Shown here in pieces: positions 1 to 7,032 of a stretch of DNA of 64,000 nucleotides (its first letter is position 1; each line of letters begins with the position of its first letter). The notes below the pieces were generated by a model. The model did no database searches and was not told where the DNA came from. It saw nothing but the letters and a program-made list of their open reading frames with translations. Source of the stretch: Sulfuritalea sp. (GTDB lineage: Bacteria; Pseudomonadota; Gammaproteobacteria; Burkholderiales; Rhodocyclaceae); NCBI GenBank assembly GCA_023229685.1, contig JALNYT010000004.1:186001-250000 (forward strand). Reading direction: 5' to 3'. The position numbers were made by a program, and so were the translations under genes.

Positions 1-186
1 GCTGCCGGGGCCGGGCAGTTCCATCACGGTGCGCAGGGGCTGGACCACGCGGCCGGCGGACAGATCGATCAGCACCCGCTCGATCGCGGGCAGCAGGACG
101 TCGAGCGAGAGATGCCGGCGCACCGTGGCATCGTCGATCAGCAGGGGAAGGTTGCATGCAACGTTTGCGATTGGAGGATGGATCAT
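1..186 (-). CDS. Ornithine cyclodeaminase / mu-crystallin family protein, N-terminal fragment
   Basis: Reading the minus strand from an ATG at 186 gives 62 uninterrupted codons that run off the window edge, so the gene is 3'-truncated only by the window. The segment contains LPLLIDDATVRRHL and later AIERVLIDLSAGRVVQPLRT, the layout of the N-terminal domain of the ornithine cyclodeaminase/mu-crystallin family. In that family this region builds the substrate and dimer face, and the NAD(P)-binding Rossmann domain follows. Known members include ornithine cyclodeaminase, alanine dehydrogenase and ketimine reductase; nothing visible here selects among them. It is divergent from the small gene at 284, so the ~97 bp between them should hold both promoters. 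Family assignment is fairly secure; specific substrate is unknown. Confidence 0.72.
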   Translation of the reverse strand, partial: MIHPPIANVACNLPLLIDDATVRRHLSLDVLLPAIERVLIDLSAGRVVQPLRTVMELPGPGS

Positions 187-283
187 GGCGGAAAATTGAC
201 TCCGGTCTGGGGCCGCCATGCTACCTCGTCGGCGCGGGATGCATTAGGATGCGCCTTTGGAAACCTGATTCGCGGAGAAAGAT

Positions 284-535
284 ATGAAAAAATTGTCGCT
301 TGAACTGCATGCGGAGCTGGAAATTCCCGACGATTGGGAACTGGTCGAGCATTCTGCCGGCATCTACGTGCTGAAAATTGGCGACCGCTTTGTCGATTTC
401 GACATCACGCCGCTGGTCACCACCTCCACCGCGCCGGATGCCACCTGGAGCGACGAAGACGAGAAGTTCACCGACGAGATTCTCGACATGGTGACCGGAC
501 TCGATTCGAAAATGGAAATTACCTACCTCCAGTAG
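284..535 (+). CDS. Small acidic protein of unknown function (83 aa)
   Basis: Starts MKKLSLELHAELEIPDDWEL and ends at a TAG. The ATG at 284 is preceded by a GGAGA sequence about 8 bases upstream, a reasonable ribosome binding site. The protein is strongly acidic, with many Asp and Glu, and has no signal peptide, membrane segment or cysteine, so a cytosolic location is inferred. I do not recognise the family. It is followed after 32 bases by the cytochrome gene on the same strand and could be co-transcribed with it. The coding potential looks real: clean start, RBS and GC-rich third positions. Confidence 0.6.
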   Translation: MKKLSLELHAELEIPDDWELVEHSAGIYVLKIGDRFVDFDITPLVTTSTAPDATWSDEDEKFTDEILDMVTGLDSKMEITYLQ

Positions 536-567
536 TTGCCGCAGCAATTCAGCCCGGGAGAAATGCC

Positions 568-861
568 ATGCGTATCGTGATGCCACTGCTGTGCCTGCTG
601 CTTTCCCTGCCGATCCAGGCCGCGGGCGATCCCAAACTGGGCAAGCCGCTGCACGACAAGCAGTGCGTGGCCTGTCACGTCAAGTTGCAGGGTGGTGACG
701 GCTCCGCCATGTACACGCGCAAGCCGCGCCTGATCAACAATGCGGTGGCGCTGGGCCAGCGTGTCGCGGCCTGCAGTTCGCAGACCAATGCCGGCTGGTT
801 TCCCGAGGACGAAGCCAACGTCGCCGCCTGGCTCAACCAGACCTACTACAAGTTCAAGTAG
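568..861 (+). CDS. Small exported monohaem cytochrome c (97 aa)
   Basis: The ATG at 568 is chosen because a GGGAG sits about 7 bases upstream and the product then begins with a clean Sec signal peptide (about residues 1-19, ending IQAA-G). An in-frame read-through further upstream lacks these. The haem-binding motif is CVACH at residues 33-37; Met48 in a GSAMYT context could be the axial ligand. The short C-terminus ends in WLNQTYYKFK, as in class I c-type cytochromes. The expected role is a periplasmic electron carrier; no partner oxidoreductase adjoins it. The neighbouring ABC transporter is probably unrelated. Confidence 0.82.
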   Translation: MRIVMPLLCLLLSLPIQAAGDPKLGKPLHDKQCVACHVKLQGGDGSAMYTRKPRLINNAVALGQRVAACSSQTNAGWFPEDEANVAAWLNQTYYKFK

Positions 862-922
862 GCGGAATCCTGCGCCACCTCGAAGCAAGTCCCCCTGAGG
901 GACGCGAGACCGCGGCGCACTG

Positions 923-1900
923 ATGCTCGCCTACATAATCCGCCGCCTGCTGTATGCGATTCCGATCCTGATCGGCGTGAACCTGTTGACCTTCGCGCTG
1001 TTCTTCGTGGTGAATACGCCGGACGACATGGCGCGCATGCAACTCGGCGTCAAGCGCGTGACGCCGGAGGCGATCCAGAAGTGGAAGGCGGAGCGCGGCT
1101 ACGACAAACCGCTGCTGTGGAACGCGACGGCGGCGGGTAGCGCGGCGCTGACCGACACGATCTTCTTCAGCAAGTCGGTGCGCATGTTCGCCGGCGATTT
1201 CGGCCGCGCCGACGATGGCCGCGACATCGCGCGCGAGATCGGCGACCGCATGGGACCGAGCTTGGCGATTGCGCTGCCGACCTTCGTCCTCGGCCTGTTC
1301 GTGGCGATTTCGTTCGCGCTGCTGCTGGTGTTCTTTCGCGCCACGGCACTGGACTTTGGCGGCGTGGTGCTGTGCGTGGCGATGATGTCGATCTCCGGGC
1401 TGTTCTACATCATCGGCGGCCAGTGGCTGGTGTCCAAGGTCTGGCACCTGGTGCCGATCTCGGGCTACAGCGGGGGCCTCGACGCCGCGAAGTTCCTGAT
1501 CCTGCCGGTGATCATCGGCGTGATCGGCGGCATCGGCAGCTCGGCGCGCTGGTATCGCACCATCTTTCTCGAAGAGATCACCCGCGACTATGTGCGCACC
1601 GCGCGCGCCAAGGGCCTGCCCGAGCGCGTGGTGCTGTTCCGCCATGTGCTGCGCAATGCAATGATTCCGATCCTCACTGGCGTCGTGGTGGTGATCCCTA
1701 GCCTGTTCATGGGCAGCTTGCTGACCGAATCCTTCTTCGGCATACCCGGGCTGGGCAGCTACACCATCGACGCCATCAACGCGCAGGATTTTGCCGTGGT
1801 GCGCTCGATGGTCTTCATCGGTTCGGTGCTGTACATCTTCGGCCTGCTGCTGACCGACGTGTCCTACACGCTGGCTGATCCGCGGGTGAGGCTGCAATGA
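923..1900 (+). CDS. Peptide/nickel-type ABC transporter permease (DppB/OppB/YejB-like)
   Basis: A 325-residue inner-membrane protein that begins MLAYIIRRLLYAIPILIGVN, the typical N-terminus of B-type permeases in the Dpp/Opp/Yej group. The C-terminal half carries the EAA-type cytoplasmic loop (ARAKGLPERVVLFRHVLRNA around residues 230-250) that contacts the ATPase, followed by GSLLTESFFGIPGLG, a hallmark of this family. About six membrane segments are evident. It is the first gene of a three-gene set: permease, permease, double ATPase. The substrate is unknown, with oligopeptides the default inference. A CACAGAG-type repeat separates it from the second permease. Confidence 0.9.
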   Translation: MLAYIIRRLLYAIPILIGVNLLTFALFFVVNTPDDMARMQLGVKRVTPEAIQKWKAERGYDKPLLWNATAAGSAALTDTIFFSKSVRMFAGDFGRADDGRDIAREIGDRMGPSLAIALPTFVLGLFVAISFALLLVFFRATALDFGGVVLCVAMMSISGLFYIIGGQWLVSKVWHLVPISGYSGGLDAAKFLILPVIIGVIGGIGSSARWYRTIFLEEITRDYVRTARAKGLPERVVLFRHVLRNAMIPILTGVVVVIPSLFMGSLLTESFFGIPGLGSYTIDAINAQDFAVVRSMVFIGSVLYIFGLLLTDVSYTLADPRVRLQ

Positions 1901-1908
1901 AGGACACT

Positions 1909-2002
1909 AAACCGTCAGCCACAGAGGACACAGAGGGCACAGAGAGAAGCTTGACAGTTTTCCTCTGTGTTCTCTGTGTCCTCTGTGGCCAAAAAGGGTT
2001 TT
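1909..2002. repeat. CACAGAG inverted-array element, copy A
   Basis: The left arm at about 1918-1945 is a tandem of 9-bp CACAGAG-plus-two units. The right arm at about 1961-1989 is its reverse complement. The outer ends AAACC (1909) and GGTTTT (to 2002) are inverted relative to each other. The element lies inside the ABC transporter operon and its right arm ends 18 bp before the next start codon. Transcribed, it would fold into a long hairpin. Confidence 0.85.
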
Positions 2003-2006
2003 CGGC

Positions 2007-3365
2007 ATGAGCGGCATGGCCGTGCAACCGGTGCTGTTGTGGTCGGACGCGCTGCTGTTCGTGCTGATCGGCGTGATCGTCGCACTGGTGCTCTGGGCGC
2101 GGCGGCAGGACGCCCTGCGTGCAGCCTGGGCGCGCGTTGCGCAGAACGGCGTGGCGATGGCGGCGGCGACCGTGCTCGGCGTATTCGTGCTGATCGGCCT
2201 GCTCGATTCGCTGCACTATCGGGCCCGGCTGGAGTCGCCGGCCGGCGCCACGGCAAGGTATGCGGTGGAGGTGAATTCGGCGCTCGATGCGCTGCTCGCG
2301 GACCTTCGCTTGCGCACCGAGAAGACCTATTCGGCGCCGCTGGCAACCCATCTGTTTGCCAGGGAAGCGCTGGAGAATTCCACGCAGCGGGAATTTCCCC
2401 GGCTGCAGTATGGCGGCGCGCATCTGGGCGAGAACCTGTCGGGCCGTGGCCTCGACATTGCCGTGCGCGTCTTGCGTGGCGTGGGCGGCGGGCTGGTGGT
2501 GTGGCTCCTATTGATGCTGCTGGCGCGCAGGATAAAAGTCGGCGCTGGCGGGACGGCGGTGCGCGCGGTCGCCGTGACGCTGCTGCCGATCCTGCTGCTG
2601 TTCGGCGTCGCGATCTCGCTCAGCGGCGGCTACCACGTGTTCGGCACCGACAAGGTCGGGCAGGACGTGCTCTACCTGTCGCTGAAAGCCATCCGCACCG
2701 GCCTCCTGATCGGCACCCTGACCACGCTCGTAATGCTGCCAGCAGCCCTGTTGCTGGGTATCCTGGCCGGCTATGTCGGCGGCTGGGTCGATGACCTGAT
2801 CCAGTATGTCTACACCACGCTGAGTTCGATTCCCGGCGTGCTGCTGATCGCCGCGGCGGTGCTGATGATGCAGGTGGTGATCGACACCCATCCGGACTGG
2901 TTCGCCACCTCGGCCGAGCGCGCCGATGCGCGCCTGCTGGCGCTCTGCCTGATCCTCGGCATGACCAGCTGGACCGGCGTCGCGCGCCTGCTGCGCGGCG
3001 AGACGCTGAAGCTGCGCGAGCTGGAATTCGTCCAGGCCGCGCAGGCCTTCGGCGTCGGCCCTTTCGCCATCATGCGCCGCCATATCCTGCCGAACCTGAT
3101 GCACATCGTGCTGATCTCGCTGGTGATGGATTTCTCCGGCCTGGTGCTGGCCGAGGCCGTGCTGTCCTACGTCGGCGTCGGCGTCGATCCGACCACGATC
3201 TCGTTCGGCACCATGATCAACACGGCGCGCATGGAACTGGCGCGCGAGCCGATGGTCTGGTGGTCGCTGCTGGCGGCCTTCAGCTTCATGTTCGCGCTGG
3301 TGCTGGCAGCCAACCTGTTCGCCGACGCGGTGCGCGATGCCTTCGATCCGAGGTCGTCGGCATGA
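2007..3365 (+). CDS. Peptide/nickel-type ABC transporter permease with N-terminal extension (OppC/YejE-like)
   Basis: At 452 residues this is longer than typical C-type permeases (about 300-340). The canonical portion begins near GGYHVFGTDKVGQDVLYLSL (around residue 210), equivalent to the HxLGTDxxGRD signature. It continues through six membrane segments and the EAA loop near AQAFGVGPFAIMRRHILPN. The extra N-terminal ~180 residues contain membrane helices near 8-30 and 48-72, a soluble stretch rich in Leu, Ala and Arg that should face the periplasm, and a further helix near 160-180. The start at 2007 has AAAGGG as a possible RBS, partly supplied by the flank of repeat copy A. It pairs with the permease at 923 and the ATPase at 3481. 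Confidence 0.88.
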   Translation: MSGMAVQPVLLWSDALLFVLIGVIVALVLWARRQDALRAAWARVAQNGVAMAAATVLGVFVLIGLLDSLHYRARLESPAGATARYAVEVNSALDALLADLRLRTEKTYSAPLATHLFAREALENSTQREFPRLQYGGAHLGENLSGRGLDIAVRVLRGVGGGLVVWLLLMLLARRIKVGAGGTAVRAVAVTLLPILLLFGVAISLSGGYHVFGTDKVGQDVLYLSLKAIRTGLLIGTLTTLVMLPAALLLGILAGYVGGWVDDLIQYVYTTLSSIPGVLLIAAAVLMMQVVIDTHPDWFATSAERADARLLALCLILGMTSWTGVARLLRGETLKLRELEFVQAAQAFGVGPFAIMRRHILPNLMHIVLISLVMDFSGLVLAEAVLSYVGVGVDPTTISFGTMINTARMELAREPMVWWSLLAAFSFMFALVLAANLFADAVRDAFDPRSSA

Positions 3366-3480
3366 CCGCCGTCCGCAGGGCCGCCCCAAGGATGGCGCAG
3401 CCAATCATGTGGAGCGGGCGCAGCCCGCGAACCAACGTCACCCCATCCCCCGGGGAGGGGGCCGGGGGGAGGGCGCTGCC

Positions 3481-5454
3481 ATGATTCTGTCGGTGAAAGA
3501 TCTCACGATTCATATCGGCGCCGCGCGTCCGGTGGAGGGCGTCAGCTTCGATATCGCACCCGGCGAGTGCTTTGCGCTGCTGGGTGAATCCGGTTGCGGC
3601 AAGTCGATGACGGCGCTGGGCATCATGCGCCTGCTGCCGCTGGCGGCGCAGGTGGCGGGCGGTGCCGTCGAGTTCGAAGGCAACGACCTGCTGGCGCTGC
3701 CCGAGTCCGGCATGCGCGACGTGCGCGGCGGCGGCATCGGCATGATCTTCCAGGAACCGGCCACCAGCCTCAATCCGGTGCTGACGGTCGGCAGCCAGAT
3801 TGTCGAGGCGCTGCAACTGCATGCCGGGCTGCAAGGAGCGGCAGCGCGCACGCGGGCCGCGGAACTGCTCGACCAGGTCGGCATTCCCGATCCGCGGCGG
3901 CGGCTCGACGAATATCCGTTCCAGCTTTCGGGCGGCCTGCGCCAGCGGGTGATGATCGCCATCGCGCTGGCCGGATCGCCGCGCCTGTTGATCGCCGACG
4001 AACCGACCACGGCGCTGGACGTGACCATCCAGGCACAGGTCCTGGATCTGCTCGACGACCTGCGGCGCAAGCAGGAGATGGCGCTGCTGCTGATCACTCA
4101 CGACCTCGGCGTGGTGGCGCGCATGGCGGATCGGGTCGGCGTCATGTATGCCGGACAACTGGTGGAAGTCGCGCCGCGCCGAGCTTTCTTTGCCCACCCG
4201 GCGCATCCCTATTCGGTGCGGCTGTTCGCCGCGCTCCCGGACGCAGAGCGGCGCGGCGGCCGGCTGGCGACCATTCCCGGCAGCGTGCCGGCGGCCGACG
4301 TCCGTCATGCAGGCTGCCGCTTCGTCGAGCGCTGCAGCGAGGTCATGCCGGTCTGCCGCAGCGCGCCGCCGCCATGGCGCGAGGTGGACGCAGGTCCGCT
4401 CGGGCAACGTGTGCGCTGCTTCCTGCCCGGCGCCGCGCCGGGCGTTGCGCCGACAGTCGGCGCTGGCGAGACGCCGCTCGCATTCGAATCGAAGCCGTTG
4501 CTGGATGTCACCGGCCTGCAGGTGCACTTCCCGATCCGGCGCGGCATATTGCAGCGCGTCGTCGGCGCCGTGCGCGCGGTCGATGGCATGTCGTTGCAAC
4601 TGATGCCGGGCCGCACCCTGGCCCTGGTCGGCGAGTCGGGCTGCGGCAAGACCACGGCGGGCAAGGCCATGCTGCAGTTGCTGCGGCCGACGGCCGGCAG
4701 CGTGCTGCTCGATGGCGTGGAACTGACCACGCGTTCGACCGGCGAGTTGCGGCCGTTGCGCGCCAAGATGCAGATGGTATTCCAGGATCCCTTCGCCTCG
4801 CTCAATCCGCGCCTGCGCATCGGCGACATCATCGCCGAAGGCATGCAGGCGCTGGGAACCGGTGCCAAGTCCGGCGGCGATATGGCGGCACGCGTCGGCA
4901 CCCTGCTCGAGCAGGTCGGCTTGCGCGCCGACATGACGGGCCGCTACCCGCACGAATTTTCCGGTGGGCAGCGCCAGCGCATCGCCATCGCGCGCGCCCT
5001 CGCCGTCAATCCACAGTTGCTGATCTGCGACGAGCCGACCTCGGCGCTGGATGTCTCGGTACAAGCGCAGATCCTGAATCTGCTGTCCGACCTGCAAAGC
5101 GAACTGAAGCTGGCCTATCTGTTCATCACCCACAATATCGCGGTGGTGGATTACCTGGCCCACGACGTGGCGGTGATGTATCTCGGGCGCGTGGTGGAAC
5201 GCGGCAGCGCGGACGAGGTCTTGCGCCATGCGCGGCATCCCTACACCAAGGCATTGCTGGCTGCGGTGCCGCGCATCGACGGCCTTGGCAAAGCGGTGGT
5301 GAAGCTCTCCGGCGACATGCCGTCGCCGGCCAATCCTCCGGCCGGGTGCCATTTCCATCCGCGCTGTCCTCTGGCCGACGAAGCCTGCCGCCGCAGCTAT
5401 CCGGCCGAGCGACTGTTCGGCGCAACGCACGCGGTGCGCTGCATCAAGGCTTAG
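3481..5454 (+). CDS. ABC transporter ATP-binding protein with two fused ATPase domains (YejF/DppD-DppF-like)
   Basis: The start at 3481 (MILSVKDLTIHIGAARPVEG) is preferred over an upstream in-frame extension because homology begins here and GGGAGGG lies upstream. The protein has 657 residues. ATPase domain 1 has Walker A GESGCGKSM near residue 40, signature LSGGLRQRV and Walker B LLIADEPTTALDV. Domain 2 begins near residue 340 with GESGCGKTT, FSGGQRQRI and LLICDEPTSALDV. Each domain ends with the oligopeptide-transporter C-terminal region and cysteine motifs (CRFVERC, CHFHPRCPLADEAC) that in the family bind an Fe-S cluster or metal. It energises the two permeases upstream. The stop overlaps the convergent MltD-like gene by four bases. 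Confidence 0.92.
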   Translation: MILSVKDLTIHIGAARPVEGVSFDIAPGECFALLGESGCGKSMTALGIMRLLPLAAQVAGGAVEFEGNDLLALPESGMRDVRGGGIGMIFQEPATSLNPVLTVGSQIVEALQLHAGLQGAAARTRAAELLDQVGIPDPRRRLDEYPFQLSGGLRQRVMIAIALAGSPRLLIADEPTTALDVTIQAQVLDLLDDLRRKQEMALLLITHDLGVVARMADRVGVMYAGQLVEVAPRRAFFAHPAHPYSVRLFAALPDAERRGGRLATIPGSVPAADVRHAGCRFVERCSEVMPVCRSAPPPWREVDAGPLGQRVRCFLPGAAPGVAPTVGAGETPLAFESKPLLDVTGLQVHFPIRRGILQRVVGAVRAVDGMSLQLMPGRTLALVGESGCGKTTAGKAMLQLLRPTAGSVLLDGVELTTRSTGELRPLRAKMQMVFQDPFASLNPRLRIGDIIAEGMQALGTGAKSGGDMAARVGTLLEQVGLRADMTGRYPHEFSGGQRQRIAIARALAVNPQLLICDEPTSALDVSVQAQILNLLSDLQSELKLAYLFITHNIAVVDYLAHDVAVMYLGRVVERGSADEVLRHARHPYTKALLAAVPRIDGLGKAVVKLSGDMPSPANPPAGCHFHPRCPLADEACRRSYPAERLFGATHAVRCIKA

Positions 5455-6815
5455 CGCTTCTTCGGCTTGACTGCCGGCTTGGCGGCAGCGGCCTTCCTGA
5501 TCTTGACGGTGATGCCGTGGGATTTGACGCGGGCTTTGCCCGCCTTGCCCTTCTTCCACTTCGTCGCGCGCGGTGGATTGGCCGGGGTTTGCGGCAGATG
5601 GGAGGCGATCGAATCCTGGCCGAACGCGTCCTTGCCCGGCACCAGCAGGGCGAAGCCCGGCGCGATCTTTGTCCGCGCGTTGATCCCGTTCAACTGCTTC
5701 AGCCGCAGCGCGCTGATGCCATAGCGGCTGGCTACGGTTTCGAGCTTCTCGCCCTTCTTCAGGTTGTGGGTGAGCCAGGCCGACAACGGCTTGTCCTGCG
5801 CTTCGTGGGTTTGCAGGTTGTCGAGAAAAGTCTGCACCTTTTCCACCGGCAGCACCAGCGGGCTGTTGGACGCGGTCGGCATCACCGGCCGGCTGTAGGC
5901 AGGATTGAGGGCGATGAATTCGTCCACCGGGATTTCCGCGAGCCGCGCCGCCAGCGCGATATCCATGTTGCCGCTGCGTTCGACCGTGCCGAAATAGGGA
6001 CGGTTGGGAATCGGATCAAGGGTCAGGCCGAACAGTTGCGGTTGCGCAAGGATGTTCTTGATCGCCTGCAGCTTGGGCACGTAATAGCGCGTCTCGCCCG
6101 GCATGTTGAGGTGCAGGTAATCGGTGGGCAGTCCCCTGGCCTGGTTCTTCGCGATGGCGCGACCGACCGCATTTTCGCCCCAGTTGTAGGAGGCCAGCGC
6201 CAGATGCCAGTCGCCGTGCATTTCGTAGATGTATTGCAGATAGTCCAGCGCGGCGCTGGTCGAGGCGACGATGTCGCGGCGCTGGTCGAACCACCAGTTC
6301 TGCTGCAGCTTGTAGGTCTTGCCCGTGGCGGGAACGAACTGCCACATGCCGAGGGCGCGGGCGGACGAATAGGCCAGCGGATTGTAGGAGCTCTCGACGA
6401 TCGGCAGCAGGGCCAGTTCGGTCGGCATGCCGCGCTTTTCCAGTTCGACAACGATGTGATACAGGTAGCGCCGGCTGCGCTCGAATATCCGTTTCAGCAG
6501 ATCGGGCCGGTTCAGGTACCAGGCCTGGCGCTCCGCCACCAGAGGGCTGTCGAGATCGGGCATCGAAAAGCCGTTGCGCATCCGCTGCCACAGATCATCG
6601 GGCGGCGTGGTGAGGTCGATGGTCGGGATCGGCGGCAGATCGTCCTTCACTTCGCGCGACGGGTCCGGCAGCAGCGACACGATTGGCAGCGAGGTGCCGA
6701 CAGTCAGCGCGGGCGGTGATGTTATGTCTGCCGTCAGTTGCAGTGCCTCCTCGGCATGTGCGGAGGCGATCAACAGGAACAGCAGCGGCAGAATGAGACG
6801 GGGGAGCAGAGGCAT
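5451..6815 (-). CDS. mltD: Membrane-bound lytic murein transglycosylase, MltD-like, with LysM
   Basis: The protein has 454 residues. A signal peptide (about 1-21, ending SAHA-E) is followed by a proline-rich linker and an SLT/lysozyme-like domain at about 110-260. That domain includes the catalytic Glu in PIVESSYNP and the ALGMWQFVPATG and ASYNWGENAVGRA motifs of family 1 lytic transglycosylases. One LysM-type domain lies near 350-400 (WLTHNLKKGEKLETVASRYG), and the tail is lysine-rich. E. coli MltD carries two LysM modules and a lipobox; here I see one LysM and no clear lipobox, so it may be soluble in the periplasm. Role: cleavage of the MurNAc-GlcNAc bond in cell-wall turnover. It overlaps the ABC ATPase gene convergently. 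Confidence 0.88.
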   Translation of the reverse strand: MPLLPRLILPLLFLLIASAHAEEALQLTADITSPPALTVGTSLPIVSLLPDPSREVKDDLPPIPTIDLTTPPDDLWQRMRNGFSMPDLDSPLVAERQAWYLNRPDLLKRIFERSRRYLYHIVVELEKRGMPTELALLPIVESSYNPLAYSSARALGMWQFVPATGKTYKLQQNWWFDQRRDIVASTSAALDYLQYIYEMHGDWHLALASYNWGENAVGRAIAKNQARGLPTDYLHLNMPGETRYYVPKLQAIKNILAQPQLFGLTLDPIPNRPYFGTVERSGNMDIALAARLAEIPVDEFIALNPAYSRPVMPTASNSPLVLPVEKVQTFLDNLQTHEAQDKPLSAWLTHNLKKGEKLETVASRYGISALRLKQLNGINARTKIAPGFALLVPGKDAFGQDSIASHLPQTPANPPRATKWKKGKAGKARVKSHGITVKIRKAAAAKPAVKPKKR

Positions 6816-6927
6816 TGGGCGGGTAACACGGTTTCAGCGAAGGCCAACGCCGACTTGATCGGCGTCAGGCGCAGCGGGCATAAGCAAGAGGCACCGTCAA
6901 AGATGGTGCTTGAAGGCGGCGAATCTT

Positions 6928-7004
6928 ATCATCCGTAGCGGCGAGATCGGCGTCTTTTGCTGACCCGCCTGCTACGCAGGGGCTTCATCATCCGTAGCGG
7001 CGAG
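6928..7004. repeat. Pair of 18-bp direct repeats
   Basis: ATCATCCGTAGCGGCGAG occurs at 6928-6945 and again at 6987-7004, 59 bp apart. Both lie between the MltD-like gene and the 3' end of the first caspase-like gene. The pair could be a duplication scar or part of a regulatory region for the MltD-like gene, whose start is at 6815. No function is evident. Confidence 0.6.
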
Positions 7005-7032
7005 GTCGCTGCCCGCCGTCTGGCGGCACGTG

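Noticed and set aside
1918..1989. CACAGAG arrays as a CRISPR or microsatellite
   Set aside because: Units are 9 bp with only two variable bases, too short for CRISPR repeats and spacers, and they are arranged as inverted arms with shared flanks, so a palindromic element fits better.
3366..3480. Start of the ABC ATPase at an upstream ATG (3337)
   Set aside because: The extra 48 residues are Arg/Pro-rich, overlap the preceding permease gene and do not match the family; MILSVKDLTIHIG is a standard N-terminus.
3286..6719. Very long open frames opposite or out of frame with the ABC ATPase and transglycosylase genes (up to ~1040 codons)
   Set aside because: They are by-products of high GC and strong third-position bias. 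They lack domains, have Arg/Ala/Gln-rich composition and lie wholly over well-recognised genes.
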